From contig OX465579.1 in the NCBI GenBank assembly GCA_950022655.1, positions 17,583,088 through 17,647,087 of the forward strand: a stretch of DNA of 64,000 nt, read 5' to 3'. The position numbers and the translations under genes are program-made. The stretch is from Alentia gelatinosa. Its lineage: Eukaryota; Annelida; Polychaeta; Phyllodocida; Polynoidae. Positions 35,801 to 40,794 of the stretch are shown here, piece by piece (position 1 is the stretch's first letter; every line of letters starts with the position of its first letter). Below the pieces are notes generated by a model, which saw only the letters and a program-made list of their open reading frames with translations, was not told the origin of the DNA and did no database searches.

Positions 35801-35846
35801 AGAATTGGTGTTGGGAGCTGAGAAATACGAGGCCAAGGTGGCATAG
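10620..35846 (+). CDS. LRRC74A: LRRC74-like leucine-rich repeat and EF-hand protein (13-exon gene model)
   Basis: Exons: 10620-10655, 17808-18042, 18676-18851, 19240-19347, 23101-23194, 23690-23739, 25093-25174, 27088-27173, 28368-28559, 29929-30024, 31197-31454, 34236-34321, 35801-35846. Every intron is GT..AG and all phases fit, giving 514 residues. Residues 1-90 are acidic and Pro-rich. About 91-149 match the conserved segment before the repeats, with a YYRAC-like motif and HYGTGPRGAQALAIPMI. About 150-385 form ribonuclease-inhibitor-type leucine-rich repeats (LxxLxLSxNxLxxxGA). Residues 386-450 are a charged helical linker. EF-hand loops lie at 454-465 and 490-501. The family is an intracellular presumed calcium-binding scaffold of poorly known function; there is no signal peptide or membrane segment. 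The length is close to vertebrate LRRC74A. LRRC74A and LRRC74B cannot be separated here. The exon 1 assignment is the weakest part; the other twelve exons are firm. Confidence 0.88.
11288..11571 (-). mobile_element. Family I MITE, copy 1 (TA duplication, Tc1/mariner-like)
   Basis: 284 bp with ends AGGCCCGGCGTCCACCTAC and the inverse, flanked by TA on both sides. The other full copies are at 28627 and 39682. A TA target fits Tc1/mariner-type mobilisation. Non-coding. Confidence 0.9.
11572..11872. other. Unassigned
   Basis: No coding signal or repeat match beyond short AT-rich stretches. Confidence 0.3.
11873..12152. mobile_element. Short R-family MITE
   Basis: Ends TTAAGTGCTGGTTCCACCAA and its inverse near 12126-12150 (TTGGTGGAACCAGCCCTTT) give an approximately 22 bp inverted repeat. 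The TTCCACCAA core is shared with the large R elements at 43.3 and 47.3 kb. Confidence 0.75.
12153..12535. other. Unassigned
   Basis: Contains repeats of GGGACA/AGGGGACACCT type but no definable element or gene. Confidence 0.3.
12536..12792. mobile_element. Family W MITE, copy 1
   Basis: The terminal inverted repeat is CCAGGGACCTGTTTCACTAG continuing TTTCGTGACA, matched by TGTCACGAAACTAGTGAAAC at the right. About 255 bp, non-coding. Confidence 0.88.
12893..13190 (-). mobile_element. Family O repeat
   Basis: Inverse of 8700-9122, from CACTGTGATAGTGC through ATGCTCAGCTGACCATGACC to GCGCTCATTCATC and GCTCCTAGTT. Confidence 0.78.
13200..13740 (+). mobile_element. Family A element interrupted by a B element
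   Basis: A-type sequence at 13200-13268 (CCTGATACAAACTATCCATA ... CATACCCGGCGCATGC) resumes at 13661 (TATGTATGCGCTGGGTTGCG ... AATAGTGCGG). The interval between is a complete B element. The rest of A is decayed. Confidence 0.7.
13269..13660 (+). mobile_element. Family B composite foldback element, complete
   Basis: The inverted-end module TTTATTATCCATC ... ATGGATAATAAAT (13273-13510) is followed by a palindrome (GATTATGTGGATAGGCGGC ... CCGCCTGTCCACAAAACCATC) with tip CACTCGCTAGCGCTCGTG at 13576-13593. It lies inside an A element. Confidence 0.88.
13935..14243 (-). mobile_element. Family F composite foldback element
   Basis: The first module runs from TTTTATCCTACCCCTAATAT to GGGGGTAGGATAAAATC (13947-14097). 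The palindrome follows: CCTGATTCGTTTTAATCTTG against AAGATTAAACCTCATCCAG. Its tip is CACTCGGCTTCGCCTCATGA at 14161-14180. Nearly the exact inverse of 27981-28283. Confidence 0.9.
14478..14873 (+). mobile_element. Family B composite foldback element, complete
   Basis: Matches 13269-13660 throughout: TTGTTATCCATC start, GTGGTATACGG twice, AAAGATGGATAAAAATTG, then a palindrome with tip AGTCGCTAGCGCTCGTG and end ACTATCGTTTATTGTCTA. Confidence 0.87.
14880..15900. other. Unassigned AT-rich intron sequence
   Basis: No repeat copy, long coding frame or splice-bounded exon recognised over 1 kb. Short frames at 14946-15140 (minus) and 15422-15643 have no domain. Confidence 0.3.
15903..16078 (+). mobile_element. 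Family N repeat
   Basis: GGGGCCTGTTTAATAATCTA is followed by TCGTACATGAAGACCCT and, inside, TCTGTTCGCTTTGACAGTAT. Related to 9226, 20325 and 39030. Confidence 0.75.
16085..16365 (-). mobile_element. Family F3 composite foldback element
   Basis: A palindrome (GAGTTTATTTATGCCACGCA ... GGCATAAATAAGCTTAAACTC) with tip TTTCACGAGTCGAAGTGACA is followed by the module ATTTTATCCTACCCCGTTTC ... TTAGGGGTAGGATAAAAT (16232-16362), including GTTAAGCCTATGGCG. Confidence 0.85.
16400..17165. mobile_element. Family S: 770 bp foldback element
   Basis: The two halves are inverse copies over about 350 bp each. Examples: TGACCGACTCTGC at 16404 against GAGAGTCAGTCA near 17149; CTGTTCCCGATTCT against AGAATCGGGAACAG; GATATCTTAAAT against ATCTAAGATATC. 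GC-rich clamps lie at 16643-16673 and 16906-16940, and the tip near 16786-16811 carries CTCGGTGAGAG. No open frame of note. Confidence 0.87.
17166..17320. other. Imperfect inverted GC-rich segment
   Basis: Shares GACCCGACGGATCCG-type phrases with 41940-42060 (CACGGATCCGCCGGGT, GTCAGAATCG). Probably an unclassified repeat. Confidence 0.35.
17325..17800. repeat. Pyrimidine-rich minisatellite (~18 bp unit) next to exon 2
   Basis: About 26 units close to ACTTCTTATGTACTCTTTGT, broken once at 17532-17548. It ends 7 bp before the exon 2 start. Frames through it give meaningless VLFVTSY or RVHKKLQ repeats. Confidence 0.95.
17808..18042 (+). CDS. Exon 2 of LRRC74-like gene
   Basis: The acceptor is CTTACCGACAG, preceded directly by a pyrimidine-rich minisatellite. 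The exon is 235 bp, starts in phase 0, ends in phase 1 at a GTTTGT donor, and is much more GC-rich than its flanks. It encodes an acidic, Pro-rich stretch (begins TSGEDDRTAPP, contains IEKFLDDDE and VEPLPEDNDDLE) with no repeat domain. The reading frame continues open upstream into the minisatellite, which I treat as intron. Confidence 0.85.
18043..18675. other. Intron 2
   Basis: AT-rich; no repeat family identified. Contains a CCACCGACACCTAGAG-like stretch near 18425-18445. Confidence 0.4.
18676..18851 (+). CDS. Exon 3 of LRRC74-like gene
   Basis: The acceptor TTCTATTCTTTCAG and donor GTAAGC bound 176 bp. It encodes the conserved pre-repeat segment: a YYRACTYYG motif, then a block ending HYGTGPRGAQALAIPMI, which resembles the entry into the leucine-rich repeats in LRRC74 proteins. 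It starts in phase 1 and ends in phase 0. Confidence 0.9.
19240..19347 (+). CDS. Exon 4 of LRRC74-like gene (leucine-rich repeat)
   Basis: The acceptor TTATGTTGCAG and donor GTTAGT bound 108 bp, or 36 codons. The repeat core is VTSLNLKGNDLSKDGIRYV, a ribonuclease-inhibitor-type repeat. Phase 0 at both ends. Confidence 0.9.
19783..20028 (+). mobile_element. Family P repeat, decayed
   Basis: Carries GGCCATTTTGCCCCTGACA, CTTGCCATAGAGTTGGTTT, TCCTGGTAGATGATGGCAGA and CAATCACTCTGTGCTCTAT in the family order. Confidence 0.75.
20325..20537. mobile_element. Family N repeat with both ends
   Basis: Left end TAATCTAGTCTCGTACATGA and right end ATGTACGATCCTAGATTATT are inverted. Internal CTTATGGACGGCTAATACTG matches the other N copies. 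Confidence 0.8.
20540..21565. other. Unassigned intron 4 sequence
   Basis: No domain in the frames at 20729-20932, 20991-21233 (minus) or 21195-21446. A-rich tract at 21370-21391. Confidence 0.3.
21568..21968 (+). mobile_element. Family O repeat
   Basis: GTACGTTCATCCTTGATGAG, GCGTGCAATTATAAATGA, CTGTAACCCACTTGCTCCC and GGTCATGGTCAGCTGGGCAT match the other O copies. Confidence 0.8.
21970..22660. other. Unassigned intron 4 sequence
   Basis: Contains GAGTTCCCAATATTAAGTATATGG near 22206, a phrase related to the GTTAAGCCTATGG box of families F and G, but no clear ends. Confidence 0.3.
22662..22985 (+). mobile_element. Family A composite foldback element, complete
   Basis: The module TTATTATCCACCTAATAC ... 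TTGTCAGGAAAAGGTGAGTAAT (22662-22838) is followed by a palindrome (TCTTATGCTCCTCGGAGTTG ... CAACTCCTCGGAGCATACGA) with tip CCTCGCATGCGCTCGGA at 22905-22921 and end TTGTATCTGAAAACAGTC. Confidence 0.87.
23101..23194 (+). CDS. Exon 5 of LRRC74-like gene (leucine-rich repeat)
   Basis: The acceptor TCTCATTTGCAG and donor GTAAGG bound 94 bp. It encodes DLSDNNLRTYGARLVAQMIS and the next strand LRKLNLSG. The LxLSxN pattern continues directly from exon 4. It ends in phase 1. Confidence 0.9.
23690..23739 (+). CDS. Exon 6 of LRRC74-like gene (short leucine-rich repeat exon)
   Basis: Only 50 bp, between acceptor TTTTCGTTTAG and donor GTAGGT. It encodes GNNLCDADARIIAKPFE, the second half of a repeat begun in exon 5. 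Phases 1 to 0 fit both neighbours. A run this short is easily missed by gene finders. Confidence 0.87.
24066..24913. mobile_element. Family W element, copy 2, itself composite
   Basis: Ends GGGACCTATTTCACTAGTCC and GGACTAGTGAAACAGGTCCC match the 12536 copy. Inside are three GTGTCCGCTTACGCGGG-type repeats (24128-24240), a retroelement tail (to 24422) and an inverted GC-rich stretch (24655-24880). Confidence 0.8.
24240..24422 (+). mobile_element. Retroelement 3' end inside repeat W
   Basis: The stretch ends CCCAATAAAAGTTTTT, then an A-rich tail (to 24422). This is typical of the 3' end of a LINE or SINE. No coding part remains. Confidence 0.5.
25093..25174 (+). CDS. Exon 7 of LRRC74-like gene (leucine-rich repeat)
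   Basis: The acceptor TTTGTTGTTGCAG and donor GTAAGT bound 82 bp. It encodes LKVLILSNNGLGDSAGPHL, a complete repeat. It starts in phase 0 and ends in phase 1. It begins about 85 bp after the end of a repeat of family P. Confidence 0.9.
25475..25722 (+). mobile_element. Family E composite element
   Basis: GAGTGACGTCATTGAGTGAC and CATACATCCCTTCGTACCAC lead to AGGTATATTATGATAAGGAGAC, then an imperfect palindrome (CTGTTCCTCGATATTTTG ... GAACAGATTCC). The copies at 33885 and 46540 match. Confidence 0.75.
25723..26050 (+). mobile_element. Family D composite foldback element
   Basis: The module ATTATAAACCTATGGCCCAA ... TTTTTAGGTGTATGATTATA is followed by a palindrome with arms AAGAAAACTTAGTGAGTGAA and its inverse (GGGCTCACTAACTACGTTTTC). 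The tip is GTCCCTCCGCCTCTGGCGTC. Confidence 0.82.
26567..26735. mobile_element. Family M MITE
   Basis: GCCCTCCATAAAGTACATAC at the left and CATACTATATGGATGGCCT at the right. Internal TTTTGCGTAAGCTCC and TTTCAGAAATTCTGCGTGTA are shared with 42355-42814 and 58393-58618. Confidence 0.7.
27088..27173 (+). CDS. Exon 8 of LRRC74-like gene (leucine-rich repeat)
   Basis: The acceptor TATATTTCCAG and donor GTGAGT bound 86 bp. It encodes LQELDLSWNCLRKKGAIDVA. The LxLSWN form is typical of LRRC74 repeats. Phase 1 to 0. Confidence 0.9.
27379..27690 (+). repeat. Tandem duplication in intron 8 (~187 bp unit)
   Basis: AAAATTGCGCCCCCGCCATA ... GTGTCTAGTATTACCGTAGG at 27379-27483 is repeated at 27566-27672. 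A third fragment (GCTTGCGAATCGAACCCTAA, 28297) lies beyond inserted G and F elements. Confidence 0.75.
27690..27980 (+). mobile_element. Family G composite foldback element
   Basis: A palindrome (AGAAACCAACAAGCTTTGGT ... GACCAAAACGAGTTGCTTTC) with tip ACGAGGCGACAGCCGAGTGG (27749-27768) is followed by a module with ends ATCTCACCCCTG and CAGGGGTGGGATA, including GTTAAGCCTATGGAC. Copies at 35410 and 61560. Confidence 0.85.
27981..28283 (+). mobile_element. Family F composite foldback element
   Basis: A palindrome (AAACTGGATGAGGTTTAACC ... TAAAACGAATCAGGTTTTG) with tip TCATGAGGCGAAGCCGAGTG at 28044-28063 precedes a module ATTTTATCCTACCCTATC ... TTAGGGGTAGGATAAGAT. Inverse of 13935-14243. Confidence 0.9.
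28368..28559 (+). CDS. Exon 9 of LRRC74-like gene (two leucine-rich repeats)
   Basis: The acceptor CATTTTTACAG and donor GTGAGA bound 192 bp, or 64 codons, GC-rich. It encodes two repeats with cores LKALDVSWNGFGNDGAKEV and LQSLDITCNRVGAEGFLAL. Phase 0 at both ends. Confidence 0.92.
28627..28910 (+). mobile_element. Family I MITE, copy 2
   Basis: AGGCCCGGCGTCCACCTACT and its inverse end GGTGGACGCCAGGCCT bound 284 bp in intron 9. A TA lies to the left; the right TA is altered by one base. Confidence 0.9.
29123..29649 (+). mobile_element. Family H foldback element
   Basis: Starts AGAGGCATATCGGACAATTT and ends GGATTGTAGGATATGCCTTT. GGCGCCGCC is present near the right end. Close match to 2246-2796. 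Confidence 0.85.
29735..29908. repeat. (AAT)n/(GAT)n microsatellite next to exon 10
   Basis: About 170 bp of AAT and GAT units, ending about 20 bp upstream of the exon 10 acceptor. It creates long meaningless poly-Asn and poly-Ile frames. Confidence 0.97.
29929..30024 (+). CDS. Exon 10 of LRRC74-like gene (last leucine-rich repeat)
   Basis: The acceptor CCTCTTTCCAG and donor GTAAGT bound 96 bp, or 32 codons. It encodes LGRNPIPEEAA and LEELSLQHMSL, the final repeat. An (AAT)n/(GAT)n microsatellite ends only about 25 bp upstream of the exon. Confidence 0.9.
30266..30680 (+). mobile_element. 5'-truncated LINE: reverse transcriptase C-terminus and 3' UTR
   Basis: The frame YRGEKLWNSLPEEVQKLPC followed by TSFKNGIAGL and a stop is the usual C-terminus of CR1/L2-type polyproteins (WNSLP...SFK). 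About 300 bp of AT-rich 3' sequence then ends at AAATAAAAAAAACC near 30680. It lies in intron 10 in gene sense. Confidence 0.8.
30690..30797. repeat. Family C palindrome, solo
   Basis: CCATGATTTCGATTTGTATG against CAGATACAAATCATGG, with GTTGACACTACGCA repeated twice at the tip. Confidence 0.78.
30798..31092 (-). mobile_element. Family D composite foldback element
   Basis: A palindrome (GGTCAGTCGTCGATTTCATA ... TATGAAATCGACGACTGACC) with tip CTGACGCCAAAGGCGGAAGG is followed by a module TTATTATTATATACCTC ... CACAGGTATATAATAATAT with GCAGCGGGCAGTATTT inside. Confidence 0.85.
31197..31454 (+). CDS. Exon 11 of LRRC74-like gene (helical linker and EF-hand 1)
   Basis: The acceptor TCCTTCTTGCAG and donor GTGAGT bound 258 bp, or 86 codons, strongly GC-rich. 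It encodes a Lys/Glu-rich helical linker (FKEKLEELAEKHPELEFEHG) and then EF-hand loop DDDGSMSVTHEE. The loop keeps Asp at 1 and 3 and Glu at 12, but has Met at position 6 where Gly is usual. A family B repeat begins about 10 bp after the donor. Confidence 0.92.
31464..32428 (+). mobile_element. Family B element with two insertions
   Basis: B sequence at 31464-31536, 31872-31954 and 32206-32428 is in family order. The end module and a palindrome with tip CACTCACCAGCGCTTGTG are both present. A D element (31537-31871) and an unclassified ~250 bp segment (31955-32205) interrupt it. The element begins about 10 bp after the exon 11 donor. Confidence 0.8.
31537..31871 (-). mobile_element. Family D composite foldback element nested in B
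   Basis: Left end GAGAAAACGTGGTTACTGAG. The palindrome arms TTTATACCATAAATACG and CGTATTTATGGTATAAA flank a GC-rich tip (CCGACGCCACAGGCGGAG). The module CTTATTATTACATACCT ... CCATAGGTATGTAATAATA follows. Confidence 0.88.
32430..33880. other. Unassigned intron 11 sequence
   Basis: Includes an 87-codon open frame at 32555-32818 with no recognised domain or splice context. Confidence 0.3.
33885..34135 (+). mobile_element. Family E composite element
   Basis: CCGTTCGTCACCGAGTGACG, CATACGTCCCTCCGTACCAC and AGGTATATGATAATAAGGAG lead to an imperfect palindrome ending ACTAACCATGTCTCCATAT. It ends about 100 bp before exon 12. Confidence 0.78.
34236..34321 (+). CDS. Exon 12 of LRRC74-like gene (EF-hand 2)
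   Basis: The acceptor TTGGTGTTTCAG and donor GTGGGT bound 86 bp. It encodes LTPLQVEELINALDEDGDG and most of the canonical loop DEDGDGEIDFGE, whose last residues come from exon 13. It ends in phase 2. Confidence 0.9.
34322..35175. other. Intron 12, unassigned part
   Basis: AT-rich; a short repeat of AAATCGGACCC(C)GATTT near 34490-34525. No element ends seen. Confidence 0.35.
35180..35408 (+). mobile_element. Family D composite element, decayed
   Basis: ACACCTATGGCCAAACGTCT, GTTTTCTAGGTATATAACGA, then a palindrome remnant around GTTCCTCTACCTCTGGGACA. Confidence 0.7.
35409..35702 (+). mobile_element. Family G composite foldback element
   Basis: AAGAAACCAACAAGTTTTGG, tip ACGAGGTGACAGCCGAGTGA, then ATCACACCCCTG and GTTAAGCCTATGG. 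Matches 27690-27980. Confidence 0.83.
35801..35846 (+). CDS. Exon 13 of LRRC74-like gene (C-terminus and stop)
   Basis: The acceptor TTCCTCTTTACAG precedes codons that finish the second EF-hand and encode ELVLGAEKYEAKVA, then TAG at 35844-35846. Phase 2 at the start matches exon 12. A family P repeat starts at about 35872. Confidence 0.88.
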
Positions 35847-35871
35847 CAGCAGCATGTGTACACTCCTGGAG

Positions 35872-36134
35872 CTATAGGGCACATAGCTATTGTCTCATGG
35901 GGGCGGCCATCTTGCCCTCCGACGTAAACAAAACACCAGGTGGCGGCTCCAGTCATCAATGGATCTTATCAAAAATATCAATTTGGTTTCCATAAAAAGG
36001 TTTTAGCATCGTCTCACGTTAATCCATAGATTATGACAGCAGAAAATAGTGATTGCCCCCCGACTACTCTGGCGCTATCTTATAATTTACTTGTGGATGA
36101 TGGCAGAGCTACCAATCACTCTGTGCCCTATATC
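35872..36134 (+). mobile_element. Family P repeat, intact, just after the LRRC74-like stop codon
   Basis: TATAGGGCACATAGCTATTG at the left and ATCACTCTGTGCCCTATAT at the right form an inverted end of about 12 bp. About 260 bp, non-coding. Begins 25 bp after TAG. Confidence 0.85.
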
Positions 36135-36144
36135 ATAAGGCATT

Positions 36145-36605
36145 ATCACGGATTTACAACTGGCCTGGGATTTACAACTGAAGTATACAACCACCATACG
36201 TCAGGTGGCGCTACGGATCCTTTTGCTCGTTCACAGAACACAGCAAAATTGGCACTAGATTGGCCACCACTTCTGTATCCACTTTGTTCCAACTTAGATG
36301 TTGGTGTGGTTAGACCCAGATCGTGTCCACGAATTCTCACTCTCGGACCAAGTTTGTTTCACTATTATTCACACCGAAATGATAATAAATTATACATTTA
36401 CGATTATTTTATTCGAAATATGCACACAAGGAAATAAGAATGTGTAAAAATGGCCTCAAGACTAAGAAATAGATCACACTCTCCAAGCATAGGTCCAGGA
36501 TAACACTGGGAGAGTAACAGGTAGTGGGTCAAGTGCCACAGATTTATCCTAACCAGAGCTAACGTAGTGTACCTCTGAAGGCCAGTGCACATTAGCACTA
36601 CGTAC
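36145..36605 (+). repeat. Family Q repeat
   Basis: Shares CACGAATTCTCAC, GAATGTGTAAA, AAGCATAGGTCCAGG and GGAGAGTAACAGG with 6945-7335. An AATAAA at 36383-36388 could serve as a poly(A) signal for the upstream gene. Confidence 0.5.
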
Positions 36606-36959
36606 GAACTACTGCTCCTAGGAGATGTAGATGTGCTGTGAATCAGGAATTGTACATACACAATCACAGGATGTTTATATGAGTGCAAATATATAAAGTA
36701 ATCTACCTATCTGAACCTTACGGCCTGTGAAGGACAGCCCTATGTCATCATACAGCTGGCACGTTTTCCTTGAAATATATGCGACCATACTAGGCTTTAT
36801 GAACATTATTAATACCACAGAGGCCAACATGCTTGAACTGTGGAAGAATTATATTTACTTCCATATTAAAAACTAATAAATGCTCTCTGTGTTCCTTCAT
36901 GTCTTTATTTCGTAAAATTGCTTTTTCATAAAATGTAAATGTACAAGCACGAGGGATTT

Positions 36960-37310
36960 TACTATATACCCATGCTGTATACTGTAAATATGTACCGTTT
37001 TGCCATATATATATGATGTATATAATACTGCATGGAACACTGTTCCATATAGCAAAATATGGAAGATTGTTCCGTACACATTGACTAAAACATTAGTTGA
37101 TTATTAGTTGATTAAGTTGATTATTTTATCAAGTTCGGGTATATAGTAAATGTAGAATGATCTACCATACTTGTACAAGCTCCAACCTTGGTGATGATTT
37201 ACGGTTCATGTGGAACCGCAATAACATCTTGGCAAATTATCATCTCGTTTTGTAACTTGTTCAGCATGGTCAGGTCGTTCTATTTAATTAGCTATATCTT
37301 ATTGATCCGA
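36960..37310 (+). repeat. Family U repeat
   Basis: Diverged second copy of 1720-2090. Confidence 0.5.
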
Positions 37311-37354
37311 TATGTATGCTACTGCTATCAAGAAATTTCACGAAAGATTTATGT

Positions 37355-37600
37355 TTATATGGCATGAGTTGTCTTCACAGAATGATTTCACGAAGCGGAG
37401 CTGAGTCAAATCCGTAGCAGCAGACAACGAACGCCATGTAAACAATCATATGTAATTGAGAGATGTTTAGATTTTATCCTACCCTGTCACATGTTCTTAA
37501 CTTCATATGACACGAATGGCACATAAATGTTTTATGGTATAACCGTGGCATACAGTCACACTATGTGAAGTCTATGGGGTAGAATAAAAAGTCAATGGTA
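37355..37600 (-). mobile_element. Family F2 composite foldback element
   Basis: A palindrome remnant with tip TTTCACGAAGCGGAGCTGAG (37387-37406) precedes a module TTTTATCCTACCCTGTCACA ... TCTATGGGGTAGAATAAAA. Confidence 0.78.
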
Positions 37601-38384
37601 TCCATCATGGAACAATGTAGGCTGAATATCAAAACAAAAAAGGCTTGTCTTTTGGAGTGCGGGAAGACGCGCTCATAAACATCACCGAGAGGCTAGAATG
37701 GTCCCAATTAGCTTACTGCAAAGAATTAACCCTTCACTATCAATATGCCAACTATAAAAGCCTGGTAAAATGAGCAGGGGTCCAGTATCCATCCTTACCA
37801 TGCCCCACTACTGACTTGGTTCCTAATAACAGAGACCATGTCAATCCTGTCTTTAAATGATTAACACTAAGTCATGAATACTGTCATCTGCTACTTGAAA
37901 CGAGAGCTATTAGATGATAATGATGACTAAATGTGGTATTCACAATTCCATATCTGATGGAACAGAACTTTCAAATACAAATGACTTCCTGATTTATAAT
38001 TGCTTATGATATTCTCCTATTTTTACTTGATGAAATGACTTAGGTTTACTACGCTCTTCCATTATAGATGGAAATAACCTTTGCTCCTAGTTTTAAGATG
38101 GTAGATTATAACAGAGATGCTTGGCAGTCTGCCTCATGGAGGTATATCTAACATCTATCTACTTCAAATATTGTCCTTTCCTGGAGGTTGAGACTTTGTT
38201 GACATTATTCAGATTTATATTGATGTCTGTGCTCGAGCTGTATCGTCCACACTGGAGAAGATCGTTAGGTTTCCATTGTTCCGTGTTTACCACCCACTCT
38301 TAACGTCATAGTACTGGATCCCCGTATAATCCCGTACTGAATAAGGTCTCTCAGGGGAGTACATAGTCAGAAGGAAACTCATGA
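37601..38384. other. Unassigned
   Basis: No coding signal or repeat copy recognised. Confidence 0.3.
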
Positions 38385-39025
38385 GATGAAAATAACTTGG
38401 TCCATACTCCATCGAGTTTGACCGCGGAGTAATTTATGAAGTGAAGTTGAATGAATTACATAGAGGTCAAACATAGTGGAGTGCGGACCATGTTATTTTC
38501 ATCGAATGGGTTTCTGATTTTATCTCACCCACATTATCTGTTCACCCTTTAATGACGGGTGCCTGTGCCGAAGCTACCGCCTGGAGGACGGGTACTGGTG
38601 GCACTTTATACCGCTAGGGGACGGGTACACAGTCGTCAAAACCCATAATTGAATTGTTTAATCACGTGACATGATATATAATCTTAAATATTTTATTTAT
38701 TTTGAATAGAGATACTAATAATGATATCAGACATATATTCTGTGAAAATTTCATTAATGTTCCTCCATTATTTTTTGTTAAAAACGATTTTGTAGATCTT
38801 TAAGAAATGATGCCTCAATGCATCATTCGCCCTGGCCTGGATGATGCCTCAAGGCATCATTCGCCCTGGGCTGGATGATGCCTCAAGGCATCATTCGCCC
38901 TTAAAGGGTTAATGAAATTAGCCATTGAGTATTGGGTACCCTAGATTCAAAGCCTTGGAGTATGAGTTCCTAACGTTAAGCCTATGGGGAAAAATAACAG
39001 GGAAAGATAAAGAATAATATACGAT
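38385..39025 (+). mobile_element. Family V composite foldback element split by J
   Basis: A palindrome (GATGAAAATAACTTGGTCCA ... GGACCATGTTATTTTCATC) is followed by ATTTTATCTCACCC, then interrupted at about 38545. It resumes near 38913 with GAGTTCCTAACGTTAAGCCTATGG and ends ACAGGGAAAGATAAAG. Confidence 0.72.
38545..38912 (+). mobile_element. Family J element with triple hairpin
   Basis: Ends CCCTTTAA and TTAAAGGG are inverted. Near the right end a ~36 bp unit containing GATGCCTCAAGGCATCATTC is repeated three times (38808-38902). A second copy lies at 53010-53205. Confidence 0.75.
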
Positions 39026-39029
39026 CCAG

Positions 39030-39172
39030 GGGCGTATTTGATACTCTAGTATAGTACATGAAGACCTCTGTACCTCGCACAAGGGTTGTTTAATGACATT
39101 TAGGTCTGTTGGCTAAGACAGTCTTAACTGACAATAAGGTAGTCCATGGGTGTTGAATAAAGTTGTCCCACT
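39030..39172 (+). mobile_element. Family N repeat
   Basis: GTACATGAAGACCTCTGTAC, CAAGGGTTGTTTAATGACAT and TCTGTTGGCTAAGACAGTCT match other N copies. Confidence 0.7.
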
Positions 39173-39681
39173 TCCAGGCTTTTCATGCAATCAGGTTAGT
39201 CACCATTTGATAAAAGATATGAGTCAGAAAATTAGGGATGTGAAACCCGCCTATCCCATCACAGTTGTCTCCCCTATTCTTATTAATCAATTTATTTTTT
39301 ATTACAGTATGACAGCTAGTTCTGCCTCATGGCAGTTCTTCCACTGTCGTATAGGTACAGACCATCATGATCAACAAATTACACTCAACAAGGTGTTAGA
39401 AGTACGAGATAAGGGGAATGAGATGACAATACTCAAGAAGGTCACCACAACATCGAAAGCTAACTTCTCTATTCATTGGTAGAAAACTATTGGATTTCCA
39501 CCCCAGCTAAATCTTGGGCATCATTTAAATCACTTAATATTTTGTTGTACCCAGTTCTATCCCGCTTATCAAAAAGCTTTAGTCCAAATGAAGTAAAGTA
39601 CTTGTTTATGTAGGCTGCCGTTTCTCAGTATTCAACTTCTTCACCAGTGTTCTCGTGAACTAGTGAGCAGTCACTTGAGTA

Positions 39682-39965
39682 AGGCCCGGCGTCCACCTAC
39701 TACGATATGGCTCAGACATGGTTTACGATGCACCTCCCGATAAAAAAAAATCAAATCGTCGGAAGGTCACCTAATATCGGGGCAGTTGATCACGTTTCCG
39801 CGATTAGACACCGATAAAAACCCCATACAATGCGTGGTGGATTGGCATGTCTAGACATATGTCTACGATTTTGCACCTTTCCGATATGTCTCCGATATTT
39901 GCTCCTTGTATCGGTGCCATATCGGTAGGTCTAAATTTCTATCGTAGTAGGTGGACGCCGAGCCT
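39682..39965 (+). mobile_element. Family I MITE, copy 3, inside the LINE
   Basis: 284 bp with exact TA duplication (39680-39681 and 39966-39967). LINE-coding sequence lies on both sides. Confidence 0.92.
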
Positions 39966-40296
39966 TACTGTCGAGCTGAAACAGTCCTTTAATAACCCAA
40001 CAAAATTAATCTTCTACCCTTTGTATCTTTCAAGCTGTTCTTTAACGTAGGAGTTGTTGTTTTTTTGTATCATGAAGCAACCACCTCATTTTCTTATTCA
40101 GTTTAAGTGCCCTAACAAGGTGGTCATGAATGTGGCTAATCTTAAAGTTACGTACAGCGTCTTGCCGCTCTGCAATAAGTGAATAGATTTCCTCACTGAT
40201 CCATGGCTCCTTGCCTTTCTTAAAAGTCATATTTTTCATGGGACAGGCCAAGTCAAGATGTACTCACTCAAAAATATTCTAATAATACCCCACATA

Positions 40297-40611
40297 GACC
40301 TTTGGGGGGTAGGCAGAACTAACTGCAAATACTGTTTTGATGTGTCTGTCATATTGTCTTGTTATGTTTTGTCCTGTATGAAAATAAAAAAATTGAAAAA
40401 AAATGGGGAGAAGAAATAATATTCCATGGGTGAGATGTGACACATGTATTTCGAAAATCTGTAGAAACAGGGTAGATTATTTACCAGTGCATGACAACCC
40501 TATATCATTTAGAAATGTATCTGTTTCTTTATGGCTGCTAAAATTCTTGTGTGTATATATCCTGTACAAGTTGAAAATAAAATATTCTCCACAATAAAAA
40601 AAAAAAAAATT
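40297..40611 (+). mobile_element. Poly(A) retro-insertion with 12 bp target duplication
   Basis: Inserted in the LINE opposite to its sense. The direct repeat ATACCCCACATA flanks it (40285-40296 and 40612-40623). The first ~110 bp end TTTTGTCCTGTATGAAAATA, with an A-rich tail, like a LINE 3' end. About 200 bp of different sequence follows, then AATAAA near 40577 and a poly(A) run at 40596-40609. Removing it restores the host LINE frame at this point. Confidence 0.8.
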
Positions 40612-40794
40612 ATACCCCACATATGCTCTACATCATTGCTACTCCAGAAATCTGACCAATCTTGCTCAGACAGAAAGTCTGCCAGACTATCGGTTCTGTA
40701 AGCCCGATAACTGCCACCCTTAAAACTAGACCGAAAGTGCTTCTCTGCCGTTTTCTTTCTGATCGAGTAAACTGGTAAATGATCGCTAAGAAGA

